Counted from the stretch's first letter, positions 24,171 to 32,902 are shown. The stretch: DNA of 64,000 nucleotides from Arcicella sp040387735 (GCA_040387735.1 JAZKDE010000014.1:62001-126000); one strand, 5' to 3'. Made by a program: numbers and translations. Notes: generated by a model not told the origin, from the letters alone.

Positions 24171-25319
24171 ATGAAAAAGCTATCATTAAGCGTATTATTC
24201 GCTTTCATAACCACACTTACATTTTGTCAAGCACCCAATGGTAAACCTGTTATCATCACGGGAAAAGTCAACAATGTAGTTCCCGATAAAAAGGTTTATC
24301 TCCAATTTATCAACGGCAGAGGTACACCTATCACAATGGATTCAGCAAATGTTGGTGCGGATAAATCCTTCAAGTTTAAAACTAACATCATTGACGGCGG
24401 TGGTTATTATCTGCTTAATTTCTTTGCGATGGACTTGAGCCAGAAAGTTCTGTTGATTTTAGAAGGTGGAGAAACCATCAGTGTTATTGCGGATGGAATG
24501 GATATGCCCAATAAACGTGGTGCTTTTCAGTTAACAGGTGATTCAAAAAATATTGAATACTTCAACAGAATCGTTAAAATCAATCAAGATTTGCAAGTAA
24601 AAGTTGAAAACTGGAATAAGCAAGTAGCCGCTGCCCAAGCCAAAAAAGATGAAACTACTTTGCAGAAAATCCAGAATGAATTTCAAGCGGCACAACAAGC
24701 CAATGTGAATAAGATTAAGGCTTTACTTCCCGAAATGGGAACAAATTTAGTGGCTTTATGGACGGCAGGAAATTTTTTGAATCCAGAAAGTGATTTGGAA
24801 ACTTTGATTCAAATTTCGGAAAAATTTAAGGCGGAAAAACCCAACTCCCCTAATATTCACATCAAAACTTTTCATCAGCAAATGATGCGTTTGAAAGGCA
24901 TAGAAGTAGGAACAGAAGCTCCAGAAATCGCCATGAAGATGCCAAATGACACAACATTGGCTCTTTCGTCATTACGTGGAAAATACGTTTTAATTGATTT
25001 TTGGGCAAGCTGGTGTGGCCCTTGTAGAAAAGAAAATCCTAACGTTGTAAGAATGTATTATAAATTCAAAGACAAAGGTTTTGACATTTTCTCCGTTAGT
25101 CTCGACCAAGAAAAAGATTCATGGGTAAAAGCTATTGAAAAAGACCAGCTTCCTTGGCATCACGTTTCGGACCTTCAATTCTGGAACTCCGCCGCCGCCG
25201 CTGCGTACGGCGTACAAGCCATTCCTGCTACATTTTTATTAGACAAAGAAGGAAAAGTAATTGCTAAATATTTGAGAGGGGACGATTTAGAAAGGAAATT
25301 AGAAGAAGTTTTGAAATAG
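24171..25319 (+). CDS. Thioredoxin-fold (TlpA/ResA-like) protein with DUF4369 domain
   Basis: A 382-residue exported protein, signal 'LFAFITTLTFCQA'. The N-terminal part ('PVIITGKVNNVVPDKKVYLQF') matches the DUF4369 beta domain, then comes a helical linker rich in Gln, Lys and Ala. The C-terminal thioredoxin domain carries 'WASWCGPCRKE' with the redox pair C282 and C285 and the cis-Pro loop in 'GVQAIPATFLLDKEG'. It probably reduces disulfides of envelope proteins or cytochrome c apoproteins. It follows gatB by 98 nt and is closed by a strong terminator. Confidence 0.9.
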   Translation: MKKLSLSVLFAFITTLTFCQAPNGKPVIITGKVNNVVPDKKVYLQFINGRGTPITMDSANVGADKSFKFKTNIIDGGGYYLLNFFAMDLSQKVLLILEGGETISVIADGMDMPNKRGAFQLTGDSKNIEYFNRIVKINQDLQVKVENWNKQVAAAQAKKDETTLQKIQNEFQAAQQANVNKIKALLPEMGTNLVALWTAGNFLNPESDLETLIQISEKFKAEKPNSPNIHIKTFHQQMMRLKGIEVGTEAPEIAMKMPNDTTLALSSLRGKYVLIDFWASWCGPCRKENPNVVRMYYKFKDKGFDIFSVSLDQEKDSWVKAIEKDQLPWHHVSDLQFWNSAAAAAYGVQAIPATFLLDKEGKVIAKYLRGDDLERKLEEVLK

Positions 25320-25376
25320 GTAAATTAGAGGATAGAGTATCTTTATGTCTATTACAGAACAATAGTTAAGATTATC

Positions 25377-25410
25377 AAAACCCTGATAATGTAGAAATTA
25401 TCAGGGTTTT
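25377..25410 (+). terminator. Strong rho-independent terminator
   Basis: A 14-bp perfect stem (25377-25390 with 25397-25410) around 'ACCCTGATAAT', a 6-nt loop and a T-tract. Confidence 0.9.
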
Positions 25411-25415
25411 TCATG

Positions 25416-25423
25416 TACTTTTG
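25416..25423 (+). promoter_or_regulatory. Promoter -7 element for proC
   Basis: TACTTTTG, a full match to TAnnTTTG, starts 6 nt after the preceding terminator; leader about 75 nt to the ATG at 25503. Confidence 0.4.
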
Positions 25424-25502
25424 TTTCTAAAATTTAGTAAGAAAAACACTGATTTAGTGAAGCGAATGCAAAATCACTAAATCACTCATTCACAATTAGA
25501 CA

Positions 25503-26303
25503 ATGAAAGTAGCCATTATCGGAGCTGGAAATATGGGTATGGCATTTGCCAAGTCATTCATCCAATACGAATTAGTAAAGAAAGAAAATCTCTTTTTGAT
25601 TGAAAAAAATGCAGAAAGAGCCGAAATCCTCCGACAGGAAAAAGCAGGAGCAGTCATTGATACCATTTCTTCTAAAATTGGAGAATATGATTTAATTATT
25701 TTGTCGGTAAAACCACAAGATTTCGCCTCTCTCCAAGAAGAACTTCGTGCGGTTATTCAGCCTAATCAATTGATTTTGAGCATTATGGCTGGTATTTCAA
25801 TCGAGAAAATCCAAGCGTCACTCAATCATAATCTCATCGTGCGGGCGATGCCAAATACGCCTGCTCTTTTGGGTATGGGAATGACAGCCTTCTCGGCAGC
25901 GGGAGATATTACTTTAAGTCAATTAAAGAAAATAGAAAACCTAATCAACTCAACTGGAAGAGCAGTTTTCTTAGAAGATGAAAGTCTTTTGGATGCTGTA
26001 ACAGCTTTGAGTGGTAGCGGACCAGCGTACTTTTTCTACTTGGTAAAAGCCATGATTGAAGCAGGAAAAGAAATGGGATTTGAAGACTCAATGGCTTCGC
26101 TATTAGTTAAACAAACGATGTTAGGTTCTTTTCATTTAATTAATAATTCAGAGAAAAATTTGGATGAATTAATCAAAGCTGTTGCCTCAAAAGGAGGAAC
26201 AACTGAAGCAGCTTTAAAACGTTTTGAAGAGGGTTTATTAGCCCAAAACCTTAAAGAAGGTATTTTTGCGGCTCAAAAAAGAGCAACTGAACTTTCTAAA
26301 TAA
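25503..26303 (+). CDS. proC: Pyrroline-5-carboxylate reductase
   Basis: The enzyme reduces pyrroline-5-carboxylate to proline with NAD(P)H. The dinucleotide site is at the start ('VAIIGAGNMGMAFAKSF'), and the family signature is 'LSGSGPAYFFYLVKAMIEAG' with 'KGGTTEAAL' near the end. At 266 residues it is full length and of the usual decameric type. It is transcribed alone from a promoter just after a terminator and ends in a very long hairpin facing the MerC-type gene. No other proline genes are near. Confidence 0.96.
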   Translation: MKVAIIGAGNMGMAFAKSFIQYELVKKENLFLIEKNAERAEILRQEKAGAVIDTISSKIGEYDLIILSVKPQDFASLQEELRAVIQPNQLILSIMAGISIEKIQASLNHNLIVRAMPNTPALLGMGMTAFSAAGDITLSQLKKIENLINSTGRAVFLEDESLLDAVTALSGSGPAYFFYLVKAMIEAGKEMGFEDSMASLLVKQTMLGSFHLINNSEKNLDELIKAVASKGGTTEAALKRFEEGLLAQNLKEGIFAAQKRATELSK

Positions 26304-26355
26304 ATAGGTATTAGGATTTAAGGCTTAGGTGCATTGGTTAGTTAACCCAAAAATA

Positions 26356-26414
26356 TTGAAGATTGACTTGATTTACGATTAAAAACCATAATCGTAAATC
26401 AAGTCAATCTTCAA
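26356..26414. terminator. 26-bp perfect inverted repeat between proC and the MerC gene
   Basis: Arms 26356-26381 and 26389-26414 are perfectly complementary, with a 7-nt loop. This is the longest perfect hairpin I saw in the window. It lies between convergent genes and can act on both strands; there is no long T-run after it. Confidence 0.75.
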
Positions 26415-26451
26415 TCGTAATTATACTAACAACTAAAACTCAAAGCCTTTC

Positions 26452-26829
26452 TTAACAACTACAAGCCTTCTTATATTTCCAATTAAAGTAATAAGCAGCA
26501 GCAATAAATAATGCTCCAACCGTTCCCGTAATAAATTCATATTTATCTCCTAACCACATCACTTCCAGTAATTTAGTCAATAAACTTCCGCTCAATAACA
26601 CTAATGGTAATGCGTTCTGATGCTTACGAAAATCAGCATATAAGAGCGTTACTGCCAAAATTAAACTTCCTCCGATAAACCAAAGCTCCCAAGAATGATT
26701 TACTAAACTGCTGCCCAAAAATGGAAGTACCGTTATCAAAACAGGCGTGGCAATACAGTGAATTGCACAAGCAACCGAAAGGTAAAAACCCAACTTTTCA
26801 ATCTTATTATTGTCGTGTGAATGGTTCAT
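26452..26829 (-). CDS. MerC-family membrane protein
   Basis: A small polytopic membrane protein (about 125 residues, four helices) of the MerC family, which moves metal ions across the inner membrane. The metal-binding pair sits in the first helix: 'VACAIHCIATP'. Another Cys pair ends the protein ('KACSC'). No merR, merA, merT or merP is near, so a mercury role is unlikely; many Bacteroidota MerC proteins are thought to be linked to zinc or other metals. A start at 26841 would fall almost on the transcription start set by the -7 box 26853-26846, so I prefer the ATG ending at 26829 (MNHSHDNNK, with metal-binding-like His). Confidence 0.82.
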   Translation of the reverse strand: MNHSHDNNKIEKLGFYLSVACAIHCIATPVLITVLPFLGSSLVNHSWELWFIGGSLILAVTLLYADFRKHQNALPLVLLSGSLLTKLLEVMWLGDKYEFITGTVGALFIAAAYYFNWKYKKACSC

Positions 26830-26831
26830 TG

Positions 26832-26875
26832 TTGTAATCATGTTGCAAAAGTAACAATTTGCAACATGATTGCAA
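26832..26875 (-). promoter_or_regulatory. Promoter with paired palindromic operator (Fur/Zur-like)
   Basis: Two 17-bp sites flank the -7 box of the MerC gene: TTGTAATCATGTTGCAA (26832-26848) and TTGCAACATGATTGCAA (26859-26875). Each is TTGYAA-N5-TTGCAA, and the two form one larger inverted repeat: 14 bp perfect (26836-26849 with 26858-26871), 18 bp with one mismatch. The -7 box, TACTTTTG on the minus strand (26853-26846), lies between them, so a bound repressor would block polymerase. Site size and symmetry fit a metal-sensing Fur-family dimer; the regulator itself is not in the window. Confidence 0.65.
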
Positions 26876-26892
26876 AAGAAATAGCAAAAATT

Positions 26893-28320
26893 TTAACACA
26901 ATTGATACTCTGGCAAAGAAGTAATACTTTGGGCGAGCGATTTTATTACTTCTATACCAATTTTTCCATCTGCTTTAGTAATGATTACTGCTTTTTGCTC
27001 AAGAGTAAGCGGTCGTGCTAATAAATAGGCCTCTAATTTGCTGAACAATTCTTGTGTATTATTCCCCAAAAATTCACTTTGGAACGCTTCCCAATTAATA
27101 GCCGCTTGCATTTGATTTACTTTTTTACTCAAAATTTCGGTATTTACATCACCGTCATCTTTAGCTCTAAAGTTGATTTCCGAATCTTTGAAAATAATCT
27201 CCGAAAGCTTCATTCTGGTCAACAAAGTGGAAGAATCTATCCAATTTTTTCCGCCCGACCAACCCGCAACATTAGGCGGATAAAATAAAACTTGTCCCAG
27301 CGATTTTTGAATAAATAATACGGATTGTTTTTGTCGAAAATCAATTGCAAAACTTCGTTGCAAACCCACCAATAACTCAACGGGTGATTTAATTCGAGTA
27401 CCGATATTTTCTGAAAAATAAAACCAATCACTTTTAAAAATGTATTCCATTAAATCAGTAATGTCGTATTCGGTTGTACGAAAACGATTTGCTAATTTTT
27501 CAATTATTTGATTATCAGGGTTTTCATTCACAAAATAACGATAAATTTTAGTGCAAATAAAAATGGCAGTTTTGGGGTTTTCAAGAATAATTTTCAGAAT
27601 ATCATCTCCGCTAAAATTACCCGTTTTACCTTGAAATGTCTTTTGTCCATCATCATGCTGATTGGCTCTAAAGATAAACTCTCCCTGCAGGTTAGTTCCC
27701 CAACCCGTAAATGCTCTGGCAGCCTCTTTTACATCATTTTCAGTATAATTTCCACGCCCCAGCGTAAACAATTCCATTACTTCACGAGCAAAATTCTCAT
27801 TAGGTGAATTCTTTCTATTTTGCTGATTATTAAGAAATTGTAACATTTCTGGATCTTTAGAAATTGCCGATAATAAATCACCAAATTTACCCAAAGCAAA
27901 CTGTCTAATTAAGTTATTTTGTAGCTGTATTGCCAATGGTCGAACTCCCCGACACGCAAAATGTCCGTGCCAAAACAAGGTCATTTTCTCTCGAAGCATT
28001 GCTTCGCCCGATGCCATGCGGTTAATCCACAGGAAGTTTAGATCCGTAATTTTTTCCCGTCCTTCTTTGATTTTCTCCTTGATTTCTTCGGGAGAAGTTC
28101 CTTTCATTTCCAGCAAATTACGAAATGCTTTTTTCTTGACAACTGCATAGTTTTCTTCGTCAATTACTGTTATTGTACTTATCTTTTCAGCATCTTTTAT
28201 GATAAAATTTACGACTTTATTCGTTGATTTATTTTCAAAATCCCGTACCTGAACGGGCGTTGCTCCGAAGCCCGCCCGTTGAAAAAGATGTTCTATTTTT
28301 ACCTGATTAGTAATTTTCAT
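26893..28320 (-). CDS. DUF1800 domain protein
   Basis: A 475-residue protein of the DUF1800 family, seen as 'HLFQRAGFGATPVQV' at the start, 'WINRMASGEAMLREKMTLFWHGHF', 'QNRKNSPNENFAREVMELFTLG' (quoted in part: 'NENFAREVMELFTLG') and 'ARAFTGWG'. Family members are found across Bacteroidota, usually beside a DUF1501 gene, and their role is not settled. No DUF1501 partner follows here: the next gene downstream on this strand is the MerC gene with its own promoter. There is no signal peptide visible. Confidence 0.88.
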   Translation of the reverse strand: MKITNQVKIEHLFQRAGFGATPVQVRDFENKSTNKVVNFIIKDAEKISTITVIDEENYAVVKKKAFRNLLEMKGTSPEEIKEKIKEGREKITDLNFLWINRMASGEAMLREKMTLFWHGHFACRGVRPLAIQLQNNLIRQFALGKFGDLLSAISKDPEMLQFLNNQQNRKNSPNENFAREVMELFTLGRGNYTENDVKEAARAFTGWGTNLQGEFIFRANQHDDGQKTFQGKTGNFSGDDILKIILENPKTAIFICTKIYRYFVNENPDNQIIEKLANRFRTTEYDITDLMEYIFKSDWFYFSENIGTRIKSPVELLVGLQRSFAIDFRQKQSVLFIQKSLGQVLFYPPNVAGWSGGKNWIDSSTLLTRMKLSEIIFKDSEINFRAKDDGDVNTEILSKKVNQMQAAINWEAFQSEFLGNNTQELFSKLEAYLLARPLTLEQKAVIITKADGKIGIEVIKSLAQSITSLPEYQLC

Positions 28321-28370
28321 GTCTTCCTGATTTTCAATAAGACAAAGTCCAATGAATAAGGTTTAAAACA

Positions 28371-28405
28371 AAAAACCTCCTCAGTTCAAAACTAAGGAGG
28401 TTTTT
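28371..28405 (-). terminator. Terminator after the DUF349 gene
   Basis: An 11-bp stem AAAAACCTCCT / AGGAGGTTTTT (28371-28381 with 28395-28405). It is symmetric; for the minus-strand gene the stem ends in Ts. Confidence 0.85.
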
Positions 28406-28422
28406 ATAAATATTTAGAATGA

Positions 28423-29703
28423 CTATTGCCCTAATAAAATTTCAAGTTCTTTTTTAAACTCAACCAAAAGGGTTTCTTTCATTGATATTTTACGTTTTTG
28501 GGTATTGATTTTGTTCATAACCAATTTATCACCCATTTGACCGCTGTATTGAGAATCGGTAATGAAAGCATCCAATTCGTTTTTCTCTTTTTTAGTCATG
28601 TAATCCATCTGATTAATCATGATTTTCAACTGCTCTACCCGAGGTTTATCATCTAAAGATGGGTGACGATAGCTGATTACACGCAAAAGATAATTCATTT
28701 CAAAAATCTTATCACAAACATTTCTAAAACGCTCAGCGATATTACGGTCGAGGTTTTTAGTTTGTGCTGCCAATTCTTTCCATTTCACTAAATATCCTTT
28801 TGCTTTTTCCGATGTTGCAGGAATTTGCGTTTGTGCTTTCAACAAGCCCTCCAATTCCGTGGTCATCTCTTTCATTTGCTGTACACGTGGGTCAATTCTA
28901 ATTGTTACCACAATACCTTTCTCACGGTTATAACGCTCAAAGAAGAAGTCGTTAGAACGCTTGAATTGTTTCCAAAGCATACTTTGCTTTTTCGGTGGAA
29001 CATTAGCAATTGTTTTCCATTCACGTTGCAAGTTTTTGATAATTTCAAAACCAGCATCAACGTCTTTTTCATAACGAAGATTACGAGCATCATCAACGAT
29101 ACGCTGAAGTGTTGCTAATTTTTCATCAATAACACGGTTTTTCTCAGCGTAATATTCACGACGACGAACGAAGAATTCGTCAACAATTTCGTTAAATTCG
29201 CCTTCTACTCCGTCTTGCAAGGCTTTGTCAACTGGACCCGTTTTCAACCATTTGGCTTTTATTTCCATGATGGTTTCGGTCGCAACAGCCCAATCCTCAA
29301 TCGTTCCTGCTTCTTTTACTTCCGCAATTAAAGCTTTCTTGATTTCGAGGTTTTTAATTTGGTTATTGAGAATTAATTCTCTCAATTCAAGCTCCAAACC
29401 GTCCAAACGATCAAGTAAAGGAATGAAATTTCCTAAACCATCAAATTCAGTGAGGCTTTTGCGTAATTGGAGAAGTTTTGTCAGATACGAGCCTTTATTT
29501 TGGGCTTCTTCTACTTGTTCAAATAATGTGCTTACTTTATTTTCAGCAATAGAGAAGCGATTAACAAAATATTGTAGTGCTTCTTCTTCGGTGTTTCTTA
29601 CAACACCAATTTGGCGTTCTTCGTATTCAGAGTAGCCTTTTAAATAGACCTTACCGTCTTTACAGTAGCCATACTCGGCGGGGTTCTTAATTGTGTTTTC
29701 CAT
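28423..29703 (-). CDS. DUF349 repeat protein
   Basis: A 426-residue, highly charged, largely helical cytoplasmic protein with three DUF349 units, marked by 'KAKWLKTGPVDKALQDGV', 'QREWKTIANVPPKKQSMLWKQF' (quoted in part: 'REWKTIANVPPKKQSMLW') and 'VKWKELAAQTKNLDRNIAERF'. The N-terminus has 'GYCKDGKVYLKGYSEYEERQIG', a short module typical of the Bacteroidota version. The function of this family is not established. It has a possible own promoter (TAATTTTG on the minus strand, 29952-29945) and its own terminator. Confidence 0.88.
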   Translation of the reverse strand: MENTIKNPAEYGYCKDGKVYLKGYSEYEERQIGVVRNTEEEALQYFVNRFSIAENKVSTLFEQVEEAQNKGSYLTKLLQLRKSLTEFDGLGNFIPLLDRLDGLELELRELILNNQIKNLEIKKALIAEVKEAGTIEDWAVATETIMEIKAKWLKTGPVDKALQDGVEGEFNEIVDEFFVRRREYYAEKNRVIDEKLATLQRIVDDARNLRYEKDVDAGFEIIKNLQREWKTIANVPPKKQSMLWKQFKRSNDFFFERYNREKGIVVTIRIDPRVQQMKEMTTELEGLLKAQTQIPATSEKAKGYLVKWKELAAQTKNLDRNIAERFRNVCDKIFEMNYLLRVISYRHPSLDDKPRVEQLKIMINQMDYMTKKEKNELDAFITDSQYSGQMGDKLVMNKINTQKRKISMKETLLVEFKKELEILLGQ

Positions 29704-30094
29704 TGGTTTACATTGACATGAATAGAGTTTCTGGCAAGGCTCATTACTCTAAGGGATTCATGGTTTAGGTTAATTATACTTTTAGTAGTTTTATTATTTG
29801 ATAATCGTTTTGGGTTGTTGTTAATATTTCTTTGCAAGTTACTGATTTTCAATAAAAAATCTAATCTTTTATCCACATAATCCATTGAGTGGTTATTTTC
29901 TGGATATATCTTGAATATCTACTATGAAAAAGCAACAACCACACCAAAATTACCAACAATCTACCCCATATTTTGTTAAAAATTTCATATAATCAATTTT
30001 TAACAAATTCAATTATATTCAAATTCAGAATTAAAAGGTTAAGCTGTAACGGTTTTTATACGGCGATAAACATACAGAAAGGAGAATATTTTTG
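29704..30094. other. AT-rich noncoding region
   Basis: About 390 nt between two minus-strand genes without a believable gene. It holds a possible -7 box for the DUF349 gene (TAATTTTG, minus strand 29952-29945), a 13-bp AT-rich palindrome (29972-29984 with 29995-30007) and one DnaA-box-like TTATCCACA (29869-29877). A small reading frame at 29640-29885 on the minus strand has no recognisable features. Confidence 0.6.
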
Positions 30095-31495
30095 TTAAGT
30101 CAAACTCACTTCTTCCAAATGAGCAGGAATATATACATCTTTATAACCCTCCTTCAATAGTTTTTCTCTAAAAATAGTCTGTACGTCTATTTCACCATGA
30201 ACTAAGAATATTTGTTTTACTTTTGATTTATCTTGACAGGACAGATATTGTATTATTTCTTGATAGTCCCCGTGAGCAGAAAACGAATCCATCACGATTA
30301 CTTCGGCTCTTACATCAAATTCTTTTCCAAAAATATTTACCTTTTTCGCTCCTGCTTTTAATTGTCCTCCCAAACTATCTGGTGAAGTATAACCCACTAA
30401 AAGTATGGCACAACGTACATCTTCAACATGATTGGCGATGTGGTGTTTGATACGTCCTGCTTCTGCCATTCCCGATGAAGAAATAATGATACATGGCTCT
30501 TCAATATCATTTAGTTTTTTAGAATCTTCCGTCGCTGAAATGTAATATAAATTTGGAAAACCGAAAGCATCTCCGTCTCCCTTTTTCAAATATTCTAATA
30601 CTTCAGGATTAAAGCATTCGGGATGATTTTTCATAATTTGAGTTGCATTCACCGATAGAGGAGAATCAACAAAAACCTTTATTTTCGGCAATTTACCTTC
30701 ATCTTCCAATTGGTCGAGGGCATAAACTAATTCTTGAGTACGGTCAATTGAAAAAGCAGGAATTAATAATTTTCCTCTTTGATTAACGCAAACTTTTTGA
30801 ACAATGGCCAATAAATGAGCCTTCACATCGACTTCAGTTTCGTGTAACTTTGAACCATAAGTCGATTCACAAATAATATAATCGGCTTGCGGAAAGGCTT
30901 CGGGAGATTTTAAGATTTTATCATTAGGGCGACCAATATCTCCCGAGAAAAATAACTTAATAGTTTTATCATTTTCTTTAATAGTTAATGACACCGCCGC
31001 CGAACCTAAAATGTGTCCCGTATCCGTAAAATAACAACTTACTTCTTCATTGAGCCAAAATATTTCTCTAAAATTGACGGCTTCCATTTGGCTAAGCGTT
31101 TGCTCAACGTCTTCTTGCGAATATAAATTCTCCAAGATTGGTTCATTTCGTTTTTCACGACGTTTATTAATACGGGCTAAATCAGTTTCTTGAATTCGAG
31201 CAGAATCTCCCAAAAGAATCGAGCATAAATCTTTGGTGGCTGAGGTACAGAAAATTTTTCCCGTATAACCTTTTTTAATTAATCGTGGAAGTAAACCCGT
31301 GTGGTCGATGTGAGCGTGAGAAAGAACTACAAAATCAATTTCTTTGGGGTCGAAAGTGAAATTTTGATTTAATTCTTGCGTATTCAATCCTTGAAATAAT
31401 CCGCAATCCAACAAAATTTTTGTTCCTTTTTCTGTAATAATTAAATGTTTTGAACCTGTAACTCGCTGAGCGGCCCCATGAAATTGTATTTTCAT
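30095..31495 (-). CDS. Metallo-beta-lactamase / beta-CASP RNA-processing type hydrolase
   Basis: A 466-residue cytoplasmic enzyme of the two-zinc MBL superfamily with a beta-CASP insert, the build of RNA nucleases related to CPSF73. The zinc motif is 'SHAHIDHTGLLP' (H60, H62, D64, H65), with 'DTGHILGSAAV', 'FSGDIGRP' and 'ESTYGSKLHE' following. The C-terminal RMMBL part includes 'DSFSAHGDYQEIIQYLS'. Activity as an RNA exonuclease or endonuclease is inferred from the family. It is transcribed alone. Confidence 0.92.
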   Translation of the reverse strand: MKIQFHGAAQRVTGSKHLIITEKGTKILLDCGLFQGLNTQELNQNFTFDPKEIDFVVLSHAHIDHTGLLPRLIKKGYTGKIFCTSATKDLCSILLGDSARIQETDLARINKRREKRNEPILENLYSQEDVEQTLSQMEAVNFREIFWLNEEVSCYFTDTGHILGSAAVSLTIKENDKTIKLFFSGDIGRPNDKILKSPEAFPQADYIICESTYGSKLHETEVDVKAHLLAIVQKVCVNQRGKLLIPAFSIDRTQELVYALDQLEDEGKLPKIKVFVDSPLSVNATQIMKNHPECFNPEVLEYLKKGDGDAFGFPNLYYISATEDSKKLNDIEEPCIIISSSGMAEAGRIKHHIANHVEDVRCAILLVGYTSPDSLGGQLKAGAKKVNIFGKEFDVRAEVIVMDSFSAHGDYQEIIQYLSCQDKSKVKQIFLVHGEIDVQTIFREKLLKEGYKDVYIPAHLEEVSLT

Positions 31496-31601
31496 ATTAT
31501 CGTTTGAGTAAAGAGTCTACCAAAAACGGAAGTCTGTGGTAGGCAAATTGAATATCACCTATTAACTGCAATATAACAATTTTTTAAAAAAATTATACAA
31601 A

Positions 31602-31634
31602 TTTGTTATGCAAGCATACTATTTTGTATATTTG
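31602..31634 (+). promoter_or_regulatory. Promoter for the first acyl-CoA dehydrogenase
   Basis: TTTG (31602-31605), 21 nt spacer, then TATATTTG (31627-31634): both Bacteroidota promoter elements with standard spacing. The leader is about 90 nt and contains a hairpin. Confidence 0.7.
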
Positions 31635-31663
31635 AAAACATTTTTAATAGGTATTAGAGGTGA

Positions 31664-31697
31664 GGTTTTAGTGGGTAGTTATTTCTACCCTAAAACC
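31664..31697 (+). promoter_or_regulatory. Leader hairpin upstream of acyl-CoA dehydrogenase
   Basis: In the leader, GGTTTTA-(gt)-GGGTAG pairs with CTACCC-TAAAACC around a 6-nt loop (31664-31697), ending 30 nt before the ATG. There is no T-tract, so it is not a simple terminator; it could affect message stability or translation. Confidence 0.5.
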
Positions 31698-31727
31698 CAA
31701 CAACTAAAACCTAAAACCTGAAAAAAC

Positions 31728-32891
31728 ATGAGTACAATAACTTTAGAGGGTTTGAACCTTGACTTAACCGAAGAGCATTTGGCGGTTCAACAAGCTGCTC
31801 GTGATTTTGCCCAGACTGAATTACTTCCTGGCGTAATTGAACGAGATGATAAAGAATATTTTCCCGAAGAATTAGTTCGTAAAATGGGAGAATTAGGTTT
31901 CTTGGGAATGATGGTTTCGCCAGAATACGGAGGAGGTGGCATGGATACCATCTCGTATGTATTGGCAATGGAAGAACTTTCCAAAATTGACGCTTCGGCA
32001 TCGGTGATGGTTTCGGTGAATAATTCATTGGTTTGTTTTGGTTTGGAAGCTTACGGAACGGAGGAGCAAAAACAAAAGTATCTGGTACCTTTGGCTACTG
32101 GTCAAATTATTGGTGCATTTGCCTTGTCTGAACCCGAGGCTGGCTCTGATGCAACCTCGCAACAAACCACGGCTGAGGACATGGGTGACTATTATTTATT
32201 GAATGGGACAAAAAACTGGATTACCAACGGCGGACGGGCAGCAGTCTATTTAGTTATGGCTCAAACTCACCCCAAATTAGGACATAAAGGAATTAATTGT
32301 CTCATCGTAGAGAAAGGAATGGAAGGTTTTCAAATTGGGAAAAAAGAACAAAAATTGGGTATTCGTGGCTCAGACACACATTCTTTGATGTTTACAGATG
32401 TAAAAGTACCAAAAGAGAATAGAATTGGAGCGGACGGATTTGGGTTCAAATTTGCCATGTCAACCCTTAATGGCGGACGCATCGGGATTGCGGCTCAGGC
32501 TTTAGGCATTGCTTCAGGAGCTTATGAATTGGCGGTGAAATACTCAAAAGAACGAAAATCATTTGGTAAACCCATCTGCGAACACCAAGCCATTCAATTT
32601 AAACTTTCGGATATGGCAACCAGTATTGAGGCTGCCCGCTTGCTTTGCTTTAAGGCCGCATTAGACAAAGACAACAAACGAGATTACGTAAAATCAGCCG
32701 CAATGGCGAAACTTTTTTGCTCGCAAGTTGCAATGGACACGACTATCGAAGCCGTTCAAGTACACGGTGGATACGGTTTTGTAAAAGAATTTCACGTAGA
32801 ACGATTAATGCGAGATGCAAAGATTACGCAGATTTACGAAGGCACTTCCGAAATTCAGAAAATGGTAATTGCCCGAGAAATATTAAAATAA
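31728..32891 (+). CDS. Acyl-CoA dehydrogenase, short-chain type
   Basis: A 387-residue FAD enzyme that oxidises acyl-CoA to trans-2-enoyl-CoA. Visible landmarks are 'LTEEHLAVQQAARDFA' at the start, 'FALSEPEAGSDATSQQT' at the FAD/substrate site, 'GIRGSDTHSLMFTDVKVP', and near the end 'IYEGTSEIQKMVIAREIL', whose Glu is the catalytic base in the short-chain branch. Electrons would go to ETF. Its sequence is close to butyryl-CoA dehydrogenases of Bacteroidota, but the chain length preference cannot be read here. It is transcribed alone with its own promoter and terminator. Confidence 0.94.
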   Translation: MSTITLEGLNLDLTEEHLAVQQAARDFAQTELLPGVIERDDKEYFPEELVRKMGELGFLGMMVSPEYGGGGMDTISYVLAMEELSKIDASASVMVSVNNSLVCFGLEAYGTEEQKQKYLVPLATGQIIGAFALSEPEAGSDATSQQTTAEDMGDYYLLNGTKNWITNGGRAAVYLVMAQTHPKLGHKGINCLIVEKGMEGFQIGKKEQKLGIRGSDTHSLMFTDVKVPKENRIGADGFGFKFAMSTLNGGRIGIAAQALGIASGAYELAVKYSKERKSFGKPICEHQAIQFKLSDMATSIEAARLLCFKAALDKDNKRDYVKSAAMAKLFCSQVAMDTTIEAVQVHGGYGFVKEFHVERLMRDAKITQIYEGTSEIQKMVIAREILK

Positions 32892-32902
32892 ACGTACAAC
32901 TA

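Noticed and set aside
26452..26841. Mercury-resistance operon
   Set aside because: Only a MerC-type protein is present; there is no merR, merA, merT or merP, and the operator does not resemble a MerR site.
29869..29877. Perfect DnaA-box-like TTATCCACA in an AT-rich noncoding region, possible replication origin
   Set aside because: A single match to a nine-base site is expected about once by chance in an AT-rich window of this size. No cluster of boxes and no dnaA or dnaN gene is nearby.
29640..29885. Small minus-strand reading frame of about 80 codons upstream of the DUF349 gene
   Set aside because: It has Asn/Lys-rich composition typical of translated AT-rich DNA, overlaps the start of DUF349 and has no signal, domain or promoter.
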